From contig NZ_WHJH01000009.1 of assembly GCF_011682145.1 (NCBI RefSeq), forward strand, positions 1 through 64,000: a DNA stretch of 64,000 nucleotides, given 5' to 3'. Numbering within the stretch: the first letter of the stretch is position 1; every line of letters starts with the position of its first letter. Source of the stretch: Massilia mucilaginosa (GTDB taxonomy: Bacteria > Pseudomonadota > Gammaproteobacteria > Burkholderiales > Burkholderiaceae_D). A program made the position numbers and the translations under genes. This document shows, one piece after another, positions 37,436 to 47,830 of this stretch. The notes below the pieces were generated by a model. That model was not told where the DNA came from, ran no database searches, and saw nothing but the letters and a program-made list of their open reading frames with translations.

Positions 37436-38200
37436 CACTTCTGCACACCTTCTGTGGATAAGATTGTGCGCAAGCAGGCCCAAGCGTCCTGATGTCCTTG
37501 ATTTTAAAGGTAAAGTTTGCCATGCGTAAAAACTAAGCATGTGGAAAATTAAAAATTGCATCGATGTTCTGAACAAAAACTGTGGATAAGATTGTTAGCA
37601 ATACCGGGGGTGGGTAGTCAAGTGCCTGATTCGAAAGGGAAAAAGATTCAAGCGTAAAAACAAGGCAGGCTGGGACTACAATCTTCTGCACATCTTTTGT
37701 GGATAAGATTGTGAGCAAAGCCGCCGTTTTCGCACTAACTCTTTGCTTTCATTGAAGAAAATGACTGTGCACAATAATGATGCAAGCGGGGATAAAGCCC
37801 GTTGCGGGCGCCCAAAACGGGCTTGCGGGTGCCCATTTTCGGGTTTGCGGGATGCGGTGGACAAGTCCAGGCGTTCTGCACACCTTTTGTGGACAACATT
37901 GTGAGCAAGCCGCTTAACTCGGCATTAAGTCATTGATTTCAAATAGTAAAACGGTCGTGCTTAAATTGCAGGCAGGGTCGGCGCGGAGGCTGCGCGCCGG
38001 ACAAACCCGGCAGTTCTGCACAGCTTCTGTGGACAAGATTGTGTGCAATGTCGTTTGCAAGCGCGCAAGTACTTGATTACAAAAGGATTACAACCCGGTG
38101 CGCAAGTTTGAGGCAGGCCGCTTTCTGTCGGTACGGCAAAACTTCCACACAATTTCTGTGGATAACTTTGTGAGCAACTCCCGCCGGGATCGTCAAAGTG
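37436..38200. repeat. Degenerate tandem array with six DnaA-box-like sites
   Basis: This gene-free gap (37356-38361) holds imperfect units of about 117-190 bp. Each has a core like TTCTGCACACCTTCTGTGGA followed by TAAGATTGTGAGCAA, and a second block like AAGTGCTTGATTTNAAAG. The core contains TGTGGATAA (TTATCCACA reversed, the E. coli DnaA-box consensus) at 37453, 37581, 37698 and 38157, and TGTGGACAA at 37888 and 38028; a weaker TGTGGACAG is at 38334. All point the same way. Small minus-strand frames across it only echo the repeat. Confidence 0.88.
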
Positions 38201-38361
38201 CTTGATTTAACAGGCTTTTCGGGCATTGCACTGAAAACCGGCAGCTCGGCTTTTTCTTTTAAAATCATCGACTTAGAAAAAACTCTTGTTGTTTTTGGCG
38301 AAATGTGACATAAGCATGACCGCCTCAACCTTCTGTGGACAGTTATTCCGGAACTCTTCCC

Positions 38362-39735
38362 ATGCAAAACGATTTCGACCAAGATCCGCCGTTTTTTGCG
38401 CCGCCGCAGGCGCCGCCGGTGCTGACCGTCACCGCGCTCAATGCCCAGGTGGCGCGCCTGCTGGAGCGCTCCTTTCCGCTGACCTGGATCAGCGGTGAAG
38501 TGTCCAATTTCACCAAGGCCAGTTCCGGCCACTGGTATTTCACGCTCAAGGACGACGCGGCCCAGGTGCGCGCGGTGATGTTCCGCGGCCGCGCCCAGTA
38601 CGCCGGCTTCATCCCGCGCGAAGGCGACAAGGTCGAGGTGCGCGCCCTGGTGACCCTGTACGGCGCGCGCGGCGACTACCAGATCAATGTCGAGGCGATC
38701 CGGCGCGCCGGCGTGGGGGCGCTGTACGAAGCTTTCCTGCGCCTGAAAGACAAGCTCGGCGCGCAGGGCCTGTTCGACCAGGAGCGCAAGCGTCCCCTGC
38801 CCTTGTTCACGCGCAGCGTCGGTATCGTCACCAGCCCGCAGGCGGCGGCGCTGCGCGATATCCTGTCGGCGCTCAAGCGCCGCGCACCGCATGTGCGCAT
38901 CGTGCTCTACCCGGCTCCGGTGCAGGGCCAGGGCGCGGCCGAACGGATTGCCGGTGCGATTCAGACAGCTTCGCGCCGCGCCGAGGTCGATGTGCTGCTG
39001 GTATGCCGGGGCGGCGGCTCGATCGAAGACTTGTGGAGTTTTAACGAAGAAGTGGTGGCGCACGCGATCGCCAACTGCGGCATGCCGGTCATCGCCGGGG
39101 TCGGCCACGAGACCGATTTCACCATTGCCGACTTTGCCGCCGACCTGCGCGCGGCCACCCCGACCGCCGCCGCCGAACTGGCGGCCACCCCGCGCGCGGA
39201 CTGGCTCGCCTCGCTGTCGGCCGATGCCGGCGACCTGCGGCGCGCCATGCGCCACACCCTGAACGAAGCGCACCAGAGCCTGGACAACTGGCAGCGCCGC
39301 CTGCTCAGCCCGTCGGCGCGCATCGGCCATCAGCGCCTCGCACTGGTGGCGCTGTCGACCGCGATGACGCACGCGCTGCGCGCCCCGGTGCAGCGCCAGG
39401 GCTATTTGCTGGCGCAGTTGCGCGCGCGCTGGGCCAGCCATCGGCCCGATGTGCGCGCCCTGCGCAGCGAGATTTCCTCGCAGCAGCGCCGGTACGCCAG
39501 CGCCCTGGCCAACCAGCTCGGCCAGAAACGCGATGCGCTCGGCGCGCTGGCGTTTCAACTCGAACTATTGAACCCGCAGCGCACGCTCGAACGCGGCTAC
39601 GCCATCGTGCGCGACGCCAAGGGCGCGGTGCTGCGTTCGCCGGCGCAAATCAAGCCGGGCCAGCCGCTCACGGTGCGCCTGGCCGAGGGCAGCGCCGAGC
39701 TCGGCGTGGCCAGCGTCCAGCCCCGGCTGGAGTGA
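38362..39735 (+). CDS. xseA: Exodeoxyribonuclease VII large subunit
   Basis: 457 residues from the ATG at 38362 ([10 protein letters not shown]). N-terminal OB fold ([40 protein letters not shown]) then the catalytic core with [51 protein letters not shown] and [13 protein letters not shown], and a long C-terminal coiled coil. With XseB it degrades single-stranded DNA in both directions; xseB is not adjacent. It is transcribed away from the DnaA-box array. Confidence 0.97.
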   Translation: MQNDFDQDPPFFAPPQAPPVLTVTALNAQVARLLERSFPLTWISGEVSNFTKASSGHWYFTLKDDAAQVRAVMFRGRAQYAGFIPREGDKVEVRALVTLYGARGDYQINVEAIRRAGVGALYEAFLRLKDKLGAQGLFDQERKRPLPLFTRSVGIVTSPQAAALRDILSALKRRAPHVRIVLYPAPVQGQGAAERIAGAIQTASRRAEVDVLLVCRGGGSIEDLWSFNEEVVAHAIANCGMPVIAGVGHETDFTIADFAADLRAATPTAAAELAATPRADWLASLSADAGDLRRAMRHTLNEAHQSLDNWQRRLLSPSARIGHQRLALVALSTAMTHALRAPVQRQGYLLAQLRARWASHRPDVRALRSEISSQQRRYASALANQLGQKRDALGALAFQLELLNPQRTLERGYAIVRDAKGAVLRSPAQIKPGQPLTVRLAEGSAELGVASVQPRLE

Positions 39736-39869
39736 ACACCACAGGCCGCGCGGTCCGCAGGGCAAGCCGGCTTGCCGGCGCGAAGCAAATAAGCAACGAA
39801 CGCGCATCCGAATTACAATAAGCACCGGTTCAGAATCATTGACGCTTTTCCAAACAAAAAGGACACATC

Positions 39870-40448
39870 ATGGAACACACACTGCCGCCTCTGCCGTATG
39901 AAATGGACGCCCTGGCTCCCCACATTTCGAAAGAAACGCTGGAATACCACTACGGCAAGCATCATCAGACCTATGTGACCAACCTGAACAACCTGATCAA
40001 GGGTACCGAGTTCGAGAACCTGTCGCTCGAAGAGATCATCAAGACGTCCTCCGGCGGCGTGTTCAACAACGCAGCCCAGGTGTGGAACCACACCTTCTAC
40101 TGGAACGGCATGAAGCCGAACGGTGGCGGCGCGCCAAGCGGCAAAGTGGCCGACGCGATCGACGCCAAATGGGGTTCGTTCGACAAATTCAAGGAAGAAT
40201 TCACCAAGTCCTGCCTCGGCAACTTCGGTTCGGGCTGGACCTGGCTGGTGCAAAAAGCCGACGGCGGCGTCGACATCGTCAACACCTCGAACGCCGCCTG
40301 CCCGTTGTGCACCGGCGACAAGCCGCTGCTGACCTGCGACGTCTGGGAGCACGCCTACTACATCGACTACCGCAACGCCCGCGCCAAGTATGTCGAGTCC
40401 TTCTGGGGCCTGGTCAACTGGGACTTCGTCGCGCAAAACGCGGCCTGA
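39870..40448 (+). CDS. sodB: Iron superoxide dismutase
   Basis: 192 residues, Fe-type: metal ligands His27 ([11 protein letters not shown]), His in [10 protein letters not shown], then Asp and His in [21 protein letters not shown] and the [20 protein letters not shown] stretch are typical of Fe rather than Mn forms. It removes superoxide in the cytosol. A ribosome site AAAAAGGAC precedes the ATG. A terminator follows at 40494-40527, so it is a single unit. Confidence 0.96.
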   Translation: MEHTLPPLPYEMDALAPHISKETLEYHYGKHHQTYVTNLNNLIKGTEFENLSLEEIIKTSSGGVFNNAAQVWNHTFYWNGMKPNGGGAPSGKVADAIDAKWGSFDKFKEEFTKSCLGNFGSGWTWLVQKADGGVDIVNTSNAACPLCTGDKPLLTCDVWEHAYYIDYRNARAKYVESFWGLVNWDFVAQNAA

Positions 40449-40453
40449 TTGAA

Positions 40454-40480
40454 GGCAGGCGCGCCCAGCGCGCGCCTGCC
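40454..40480. terminator. Hairpin immediately after sodB
   Basis: GGCAGGCGCG and CGCGCCTGCC form a perfect 10-bp stem 6 bases past the sodB stop, without a T-run. It probably protects the sodB message end, with true termination at the next hairpin. Confidence 0.5.
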
Positions 40481-40493
40481 GCCCCTTCCGAAA

Positions 40494-40527
40494 AGAAGCC
40501 TCTGCGCCAGCACAGGCTTCTTTTTTT
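40494..40527 (+). terminator. Intrinsic terminator of sodB
   Basis: AGAAGCCT, a 12-base loop, AGGCTTCT and then a run of T make a typical Rho-independent terminator between sodB and the next gene. Confidence 0.88.
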
Positions 40528-40552
40528 ATGCCAACGATCACAAGGACTTTCC

Positions 40553-41101
40553 ATGCAGGCACCCGACTTGCTCCCCATCGAAGACCAGCTGTTTGCCCTG
40601 TCGGTGGAATCGATCCGCCAATTCGCCGCGGAACACCAGGACGAGAGTTTCTATGGCTTCGGCATCGACTGCATGGCCGACATGGGCATGTTCCTGCTGT
40701 GCTTTAACAGCGAGGCTGCCTTTGCCGGCACCGCCAGGGAATATATCGAGCGCTTCCAGTACAGCGCGGCCCAGCTGGCGGAATTGAAAACCAATTTCGG
40801 CGACTGGAAATACCAGGATTTCAACCAGGAGCAGCCGCACTGGGATCCGGGCTGGGATACGTACCGCGAGGCGATCAGCGATTATCTGACCGATGACGAT
40901 ATTGATATCGACGAGGCCAACGCCTATGTTGAACAGTTAATGCGCTGCGTGTGCCGCGTTTTGGTGCGCATCGAACGATCCGGCATACTCGAACGCACCA
41001 GAATGGACCGCGGATTCACCACGGCGGTGATGGACCATGATGAAACTCTCCAAGAAGCAACAGTTCGATTAAATAGTGTCCGCGCGGAATTTAATGACTG
41101 A
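40553..41101 (+). CDS. DUF4303-like protein
   Basis: 182 residues from the ATG at 40553, acidic, no signal peptide or membrane helix. The start FYGFGIDCMADMGMFLLCFN followed by NSEAAFAGTAREY and the WKYQDF...WDPGWDTYRE stretch resembles DUF4303 proteins, a family seen among suspected toxin-immunity and stress genes but without known activity. Family match is by eye. It stands alone between the sodB terminator and a secreted protein gene. Confidence 0.78.
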   Translation: MQAPDLLPIEDQLFALSVESIRQFAAEHQDESFYGFGIDCMADMGMFLLCFNSEAAFAGTAREYIERFQYSAAQLAELKTNFGDWKYQDFNQEQPHWDPGWDTYREAISDYLTDDDIDIDEANAYVEQLMRCVCRVLVRIERSGILERTRMDRGFTTAVMDHDETLQEATVRLNSVRAEFND

Positions 41102-41342
41102 TTGCATTTAGGACACTTCACCAGGCTTTCGTCAGGCGATCATTGAATTTGACCGCATCATCCAAGGCATTTTTCTTAAAATGACGAATGTTACCCCTGT
41201 TTACCAGTGTTGCTTTTCATGCACACAAATGTCCGTAGATCAGTCATAATGTTCGGCAACACGGCTGACTTAGCCCTTCCGAACGATGACGGCGTACCCG
41301 CGCTTTTGATAGGAAAGTGACTTGAGAAGAATGGACGGTGAC

Positions 41343-41936
41343 ATGAATACCCCACACAAAGCCTGCTTGTTGCGCACGCGTCGTTCACGCCCGGGTTTTC
41401 CTGCATTGTCCGGACGTTCCATGGCCATGCTGGCCTTCCCCGCCGCCTTGATGCTGAGCGGCGCGGTGCAGGCCCAGGCGGTCAATGCGGCGACTGCCGC
41501 CGTCTTCTCGAAACCGGCCATGATCGGCTTGCAATTGTCGATCAAGGCCGGCGCCAAACAGGGCAAAGTCACGCCGGAACAGTTGAAATGCGTGCAGGGA
41601 CTCGATCCGGCCAGTTTTGACGAGGTATTCAAACAATTGCTGGTGTCGAATCTCGACAGCAAGGAATTGATGCGCACCCAATCCTTCATGGCCAAGTCGG
41701 TCGGCAAGAAATTCGCCAAGCACGGTTATCTGGGCGTGTTCGCCGCCGCCGGCGAGCCGCTGCCGGAAGCGCTGCCGCGCTTTACCGAAGATGAAATGGT
41801 GGACTACGAACAGTTCCGCACCAGTTCGGCGGGTGAAAAACTGGTGACCAATAAAGTGCTGGATGCGCCGGCCGCGCGCACGATCCTCAACGAACGCATC
41901 GAAAAGGTACTGGAAGTCTGCGTTCCCCAGCAGTAA
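41343..41936 (+). CDS. Secreted protein of unknown function
   Basis: About 197 residues from the ATG at 41343; starts at 41331 (ATG) or 41322 (TTG) are also possible. A long N region with several Arg is followed by a signal helix AMLAFPAALMLSGAVQAQA. The mature part is helical with two Cys (KCVQGL and VCVPQQ) that could pair, and FTEDEMVDYEQFRTSSAGEK resembles the DUF2059-type region of periplasmic proteins. Lies 101 bp before rstA. Function unknown. Confidence 0.8.
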   Translation: MNTPHKACLLRTRRSRPGFPALSGRSMAMLAFPAALMLSGAVQAQAVNAATAAVFSKPAMIGLQLSIKAGAKQGKVTPEQLKCVQGLDPASFDEVFKQLLVSNLDSKELMRTQSFMAKSVGKKFAKHGYLGVFAAAGEPLPEALPRFTEDEMVDYEQFRTSSAGEKLVTNKVLDAPAARTILNERIEKVLEVCVPQQ

Positions 41937-42005
41937 GCCAGCCAAGTGTCGTCAAAGTGTAGCAAATTGTCCGCAGCGGCCTGCAACTGCCATTTTTCGT
42001 AGTAG

Positions 42006-42034
42006 CTCTTATACAATGGGCGGCTAGGAGAAAA
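42006..42034 (+). promoter_or_regulatory. Probable -10 box and ribosome site of rstA
   Basis: GCTCTTATACAATG is followed 14 bases on by GGAGAA and then the rstA ATG. The identical 14-mer, at the same distance from AAGGAGAA, precedes the rstB leader at 50957. No clear -35 box is seen, as expected for an activator-dependent promoter; autoregulation is plausible. Confidence 0.5.
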
Positions 42035-42037
42035 TTC

Positions 42038-42727
42038 ATGTTTCGAGTCATGCTGGTGGAGGACGATGCGCGCCTGGCGCAATTGGTCATGGAGTACCTG
42101 GCCGGGTACGAATTTACGGTCGACCTGGTCACGCGTGGCGATGCCGCGCTCGAACGTTTCAAGGCGCTCACGCCGGATGTGGTCATTCTCGACCTGATGC
42201 TGCCGGGCCTCGACGGCATGGTGGTGTGCCGCCAGATCCGCGAACTGAGCGAAACCCCGATCCTGATCCTCACCGCGCGCGAAGATTCCTACGACGAAGT
42301 GTCGGTGCTGGAACAGGGCGCGGACGATTTCGTCAACAAGCCGGTCCAGCCGCGCGTGCTGCTGGCGCGCCTGCGCGCCCTGCTGCGGCGGGCCCAGGGC
42401 AAGGTCGGCAACGCCGATCCGGCGGCGCTCGAATTCGGCGCCCTGTCGATCATCGCCAGCGACCGCGTGGTGACGTGGCGCGGCGAGCATTGCCTGCTCA
42501 GCAATACCGAATACAAGCTGCTGCTGGTGCTGGCCGAATCGGCCGGGCGCGTGCTCTCGCGCGACGCCCTGCTGAAAAAAATGCGCGGCATCGAATTCGA
42601 CGGGCTCGACCGAAGCATCGACAACTGCATCTCCAAGCTGCGCCGCAAGTTCGACGACGTCGACTCCGAAAAGATCAAGACCGTGTGGGGCGAAGGCTAC
42701 CTGTTTTCGCCCTCGGCCTGGGCTTGA
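42038..42727 (+). CDS. rstA: OmpR-family response regulator, RstA-like
   Basis: 229 residues. REC domain with EDD acidic pocket, phospho-Asp in VILDLMLPGLDG, LTARED switch and VNKPVQP; then a winged-helix Trans_reg_C domain (LSNTEYKLLLVLAESAGRVL, RSIDNCISKLRRKF, IKTVWGEGYLF). It resembles E. coli RstA more than OmpR or PhoB. The matching RstB-like kinase lies at 51194-52492, 8.4 kb downstream instead of next door. The start has TAGGAGAAAATTC upstream. Confidence 0.88.
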   Translation: MFRVMLVEDDARLAQLVMEYLAGYEFTVDLVTRGDAALERFKALTPDVVILDLMLPGLDGMVVCRQIRELSETPILILTAREDSYDEVSVLEQGADDFVNKPVQPRVLLARLRALLRRAQGKVGNADPAALEFGALSIIASDRVVTWRGEHCLLSNTEYKLLLVLAESAGRVLSRDALLKKMRGIEFDGLDRSIDNCISKLRRKFDDVDSEKIKTVWGEGYLFSPSAWA

Positions 42728-42765
42728 CGGCTTGCGCTTGCGCGCCGCGACGCGCAAGCCGCGGA

Positions 42766-44067
<1,302 letters not shown>

Positions 44068-44200
44068 GGACAATCTCTCAAGAACACGCGCGAGCCGCAA
44101 GCCCTCACATGGAAACATTAATCTAAAACAAATATTGCGTACGCGAATAGTAAACGCTTACCCTGCAGCCGTCCACGCCCGCGCGCCCCGGCCTGCCATG

Positions 44201-45538
44201 TCAGCGGTACAGCGACATCTGTTCGACAAACTCGACCGGCTCGTCGCTGCGCGCAAGCACCACGAAGCGCACCGGGTTGGTCAGGCTGGCCGTCGTGATG
44301 CCGCGGCTATACCGGCCCGGGGCGGATTCGATCACGGTCACGCGCAGCTTGCCGCCGACGCTGTCGACGCCGCCGATCTCCAGGCCGTAGCCGCCGGACG
44401 GCTTGCCGCCTGCAAAAGCGGCCACCACCATCTGCTTGCTGAAGTCGATCTCCGGCAGGGCGGCGGCCTGGATGTGCTGCTTCCACAAGGCCGCCCAGGC
44501 TTGCGCATCCTTGATCACCAGCCGCTGCCGGTTCCCGTAGGTCTGGGCGTCGTCCTGCTCCAGCGTGCGGAACGCCACGGCTTGCGGCGCGACCTGGGTG
44601 AACGTCACCGGCACGTCGATGCGGTCGACCACGACCAGCTGCATCGGGGTATTGATGGCGAGGGTGCAGGCAGTGCCGGCCGGGACAGTGTCTTGTCCAT
44701 ATTCGACCACCAGCCCGGCGCCGGCGCTGCGCACGGCGCGGATGCCGAACTGGCCGCAGGCGCTGGTGCCGCCGCCGAACACGGCGATGACCATCTCGGT
44801 CTCGAAATTGACCGGACTGCTGTCCATGCCGACCGGCCCGGTCCAGACCGAGGCCAGCGTCGTGGCGTCGCGGATCACTTGCTGGCGCGCGCCCTGGACC
44901 CCGGAGTTGGGGTTCTGCGCCAGCGAGTAGAACGGCAGGCGGCTGCCCTCCTTCGGCAGGAAACGGATTTCCTCCAGTAGCGTGCCTTCATACGCGACTG
45001 TGCCGCGCCGCTGCATGTACACCATTTTTTCCACCAGCGGCTGCAAGGCCGGATCGGTACAGCCGCGCTTGATGTGGCTGCGCATGTCGTCCATGGTAAG
45101 CGAACACAGCTTCACATCGGCCGTTGCGCCATACAGGACGTATTGCTCGGTGGTGCTGGCGCAATCCCCTTCCGCCGCCGAGAACACGTATTTTTTGTCG
45201 GCCACAAACAGGCGGTTCGCATACTGGCCGCACGCGCTTTGACGGGCGCGCTGCACGAAAGGCTCGACGGTGATCCCCGCCACCACGCGTTCGGGCTTGA
45301 GTGCCTCGCCAGGCAGCGATATCACGATGTCGGGCATCGGCGGCGAAATGACTATCTCGACCGGCTGCGACATGACCGGCGGCAGCGGGGCCGGGTTGCC
45401 GGGCTGCGGCAGCGGGGCCTCGACTGGCGGCGGCGCCGGCGTGGCGGCCGGTGCCGGATCGCTGCCGCCGCCGCAGGCGGCGAGCAGCATGGCACTGGCC
45501 AGAGGGACGGCGAAACGCAGGTAGTTTGCTTGGGTCAT
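44201..45538 (-). CDS. Lipoprotein with two PrcB-like domains (copy 2)
   Basis: 445 residues. Lipobox AMLLAAC, then a Pro/Ala-rich linker without the strict Pro-Thr repeat, then the Cys-rich segment (ARQSACGQYANRLFVADKKY) and two domains: QVIRDATTLASVWTGP ... FETEMVIAVFGGG, and LVIKDAQAWAALWKQHI ... FSKQMVVAAFAGG, closing with LARSDEPVEFVEQM. The second domain fits the PrcB-type pattern best (GGYGLEIGGVDSVGGKLRVT). Secreted, lipid-anchored. Paralogue of the neighbours; function unknown. Confidence 0.85.
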   Translation of the reverse strand: MTQANYLRFAVPLASAMLLAACGGGSDPAPAATPAPPPVEAPLPQPGNPAPLPPVMSQPVEIVISPPMPDIVISLPGEALKPERVVAGITVEPFVQRARQSACGQYANRLFVADKKYVFSAAEGDCASTTEQYVLYGATADVKLCSLTMDDMRSHIKRGCTDPALQPLVEKMVYMQRRGTVAYEGTLLEEIRFLPKEGSRLPFYSLAQNPNSGVQGARQQVIRDATTLASVWTGPVGMDSSPVNFETEMVIAVFGGGTSACGQFGIRAVRSAGAGLVVEYGQDTVPAGTACTLAINTPMQLVVVDRIDVPVTFTQVAPQAVAFRTLEQDDAQTYGNRQRLVIKDAQAWAALWKQHIQAAALPEIDFSKQMVVAAFAGGKPSGGYGLEIGGVDSVGGKLRVTVIESAPGRYSRGITTASLTNPVRFVVLARSDEPVEFVEQMSLYR

Positions 45539-45706
45539 GGAATTGTCTCAAGATAGCGGGCGCGTCGAACGCCCCATGATGGAAAGATTGATTAATTTAA
45601 AATGTTGCCTAAATTAATAGTAACCCTTCCACAATGGACCATGTGTGCCCGGCCTGTGGGGAAATTGTCTCCAGATGTAGCAAGGCGCGGGCGCGTCGCG
45701 TGGGCC

Positions 45707-46408
45707 TTACTCGAGCAGCGGCGCGATCACCAGCGGCGCGCTCTGCGTCACCAGCTGACCCTTGTCGGCGTGGTCGCCGAAGCGATAGTTGACGACCCGG
45801 AAGCCGTCATTGTTGTCGTCGCCGAAGGTGGCGCCGTCGGCCACCGCCAGCAGGGCCACGTCGCCGCTGCCGTTGCGCAGCCTGACCACCGGATCGGTGC
45901 CCTTGCGCTGGTAGCTCAGGCGCACGCCGCTGCAGCGCTTGGTGCGCGCCGAGGAATCGACGTGGCGCAGGTAAATCAGCGCCTGCTCGCAGGCGGCGCG
46001 CAGGTCGCTCGTTTCGTACACGCCGTCCGAGCGCACCACGATCGAGACGCGCGCGCGGAACACGTACTGGCTCACGTTGCTGGTCAAGGTCAGGGTGGCG
46101 TTATCGTCGTAGGCGGCTTTGAGCAGGGGAAAGACGGCGCGCCCGGTCGGGTCCAGCGGCAGGCTCAGGCTGCTGGCCTTGCTGAGCAAGCTCAGTTGCA
46201 GCCCGGTGCCCAGCACGCCCTTCTCTTTCAACATCACCTGTAGATGGTTCTGCAAGAAATTCTTGGGCCTGCCGTATTTTTCGAACACCACCATCGCGCG
46301 GTAGGCATCGCGATAGCTGAGCCACTCCCCGGCCGCATCATCGGCCGTGGCGCCGCCTGCCGTCAACAGCAAGGCAAGCAGAGCGGAAACGTGGCGAACG
46401 AATGGCAT
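45707..46408 (-). CDS. Periplasmic protein paired with MipA (copy A)
   Basis: 233 residues from the ATG at 46408, two bases after the MipA-like stop. A signal peptide (ALLALLLTAGGATA) precedes EWLSYRDAYRAMVVFEKYGR, which is nearly identical in the partner copy at 47831. The mature protein is beta-rich with two Cys that could pair (RAACEQALIY, KRCSGVRLSY). I know no family. Gene order and strict pairing with a MipA/OmpV gene, twice in a row, suggest the two products act together in the envelope. Confidence 0.82.
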   Translation of the reverse strand: MPFVRHVSALLALLLTAGGATADDAAGEWLSYRDAYRAMVVFEKYGRPKNFLQNHLQVMLKEKGVLGTGLQLSLLSKASSLSLPLDPTGRAVFPLLKAAYDDNATLTLTSNVSQYVFRARVSIVVRSDGVYETSDLRAACEQALIYLRHVDSSARTKRCSGVRLSYQRKGTDPVVRLRNGSGDVALLAVADGATFGDDNNDGFRVVNYRFGDHADKGQLVTQSAPLVIAPLLE

Positions 46409-46410
46409 GA

Positions 46411-47334
46411 TCAGAATCGGTAAGCAAGTCCGGTGGACACAGTGATATTGTTGGCGCGCTCGACCAGCGGGCTGCGCCGCGCGTCGCCCTGCAGGCGCGC
46501 CGCGCGCGCGCCGCTGCTGATCATCCATCCCGGCGACAGCGCCCAGTTCCAGCGCGCGCTGACGGCCACGTCGCGCAGCCCGCCGCCGGGTGCGTACGGC
46601 ATGTTGCCGCTGTTCATGGTGTCACGCAAGCTTACCCCGAAATAACTTTGGTTGTAGCTGCGGTTGACCATGGTCAAGTCGGCCGCCAGCGACACACTAT
46701 GGTGCGGCGCGAGCGAGCGGGTCACATGCTGCAAGCCCACGGTCCAGCTGGCGCCATGGCGGTCGCGCCCCGAGCCTGCCAGCAAGTTGTTGGTCACACG
46801 CAAAGTCGGCGTCAGATAATAGTTGAAAAACACCCCACCCTGCAGGCGCGCACCGATGGCTTCGGTGCCGGCCAGGCGGTTGCCGCTGCGCTGCCCGGCC
46901 AGCGGCGCCTTCTCATCGACCGCGGGCGGCGCCACGCTCGGACGGGTCGGCGTGCCACCGGCCGGGGTGGCCGGCTTGTTCTGCGTACCCGACAGGTCCA
47001 GGCTGCCGAGCGGCACGCCTATCGCGTCGTAGCTGCCCTCATGGCTGCGGCGCGCCAGCACGGCCAGCATCGGACCGTATTCGAGCACGGGATTGGACGA
47101 CAGATGCAGTCCCGCACTCATGCCCGAGATGAATACCCCGTTGCTCCACTGAACTTGCACCAGCGGCAAGGCGGTGACCCGGTGCTCGCCCGACCCCTGG
47201 TAGCGCGGGGCCGAGACGGCGCCGAGCCCGACATACATGTCGCTGCTGCCATCCGGCATCGGATTGCTGGCGGGAGTCTGGGCCCAGGCGGCGGGAACTG
47301 CGCCGGCCAGGGCAAGGGCAAAAAGGGTTCTCAT
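46411..47334 (-). CDS. MipA/OmpV-family outer-membrane protein (copy A)
   Basis: 307 residues from the ATG at 47334 (MRTLFALALAGAVPAAWAQ, a signal peptide). The body shows MipA/OmpV features: MYVGLGAVSAPRYQGSGEHR near the N terminus, amphipathic strands and a terminal aromatic (TVSTGLAYRF). MipA in E. coli scaffolds murein enzymes; OmpV types act as porins or adhesins. A stretch with Pro/Lys/Thr (about 130-165) is a likely loop. It heads the pair with the periplasmic protein at 45707. Earlier frame extension lacks a signal peptide and was not used. Confidence 0.88.
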   Translation of the reverse strand: MRTLFALALAGAVPAAWAQTPASNPMPDGSSDMYVGLGAVSAPRYQGSGEHRVTALPLVQVQWSNGVFISGMSAGLHLSSNPVLEYGPMLAVLARRSHEGSYDAIGVPLGSLDLSGTQNKPATPAGGTPTRPSVAPPAVDEKAPLAGQRSGNRLAGTEAIGARLQGGVFFNYYLTPTLRVTNNLLAGSGRDRHGASWTVGLQHVTRSLAPHHSVSLAADLTMVNRSYNQSYFGVSLRDTMNSGNMPYAPGGGLRDVAVSARWNWALSPGWMISSGARAARLQGDARRSPLVERANNITVSTGLAYRF

Positions 47335-47508
47335 GAATATCGCCGAAAAGATGATCAGCCGCCATTTTACGGCCTGCCGCCAACATCGCCGAAATTGCTG
47401 AGTTTTCGTCAAGGCCGCACGCGCCTGCGTGCGCGTGGCGGCATCCCACGATGCGCCGATGGCGGGCGCCTTCGCGCGGCCCGCTGCATCGCCATCATGC
47501 TGGTACTA

Positions 47509-47665
47509 AGAGCCTGTCTCAGCAGATCGGAGTCGCTGCTGGCGCGCCTGGAAAGCGGGGGCGGCGTTGTTCGTCGTTGCATGGGGAGCCATGCGGCCTC
47601 CGCACGCCTTGCCCGCGCTTGCCATGCATCACCATCAGCTTCCCCCGATCTACTGAGACAGACTC
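47509..47665. mobile_element. 157-bp MITE-like inverted-repeat element
   Basis: Ends of 22 bp (AGAGCCTGTCTCAG plus CAGATCGG at the left) are inverted at the right with 20 of 22 matches. Inside is GC-rich, non-coding DNA. No clear target duplication is visible. It lies in the 496-bp gap between the two MipA pairs. The rest of that gap holds only a terminator on the minus strand and nothing else I recognise. Confidence 0.7.
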
Positions 47666-47672
47666 TGGGAAT

Positions 47673-47705
47673 AAAAAAAGCCCACGACACCGGAGCATCG
47701 AGGGC
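47673..47705 (-). terminator. Terminator of second MipA pair
   Basis: On the minus strand GCCCTCGA, a 10-base loop, TCGTGGGC (one mismatch) and seven T form an intrinsic terminator about 130 bases past the stop at 47831. Confidence 0.75.
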
Positions 47706-47830
47706 GAACGGAAAACCCGATGCGCATAGCTTAGATGCTAACGGTTTCCCTTTCCGCCTCGACATGTCTGGCAATTGTCGTAAATGTGTATTCGACATCG
47801 TCGCGCCATCCGGCCGCGCCGTCCGGCCCG

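Noticed and set aside
37219-38152. Several small minus-strand frames with repeated ILSTxxVQ-like peptides in the exbB-xseA gap
   Set aside because: They are only translations of the DNA repeat around TGTGGATAA, differ in frame from unit to unit and lack ribosome sites.
37436-38342. Chromosome replication origin
   Set aside because: DnaA-box-like sites are present, but there is no dnaA, dnaN or gidA nearby, no AT-rich unwinding segment was recognised, and skew cannot be measured here; kept as an open finding only.
40924-41121. Minus-strand frame starting MKCPKCNQ, looking like a zinc ribbon
   Set aside because: Lies antisense to the DUF4303-like gene, has no second Cys pair and no ribosome site.
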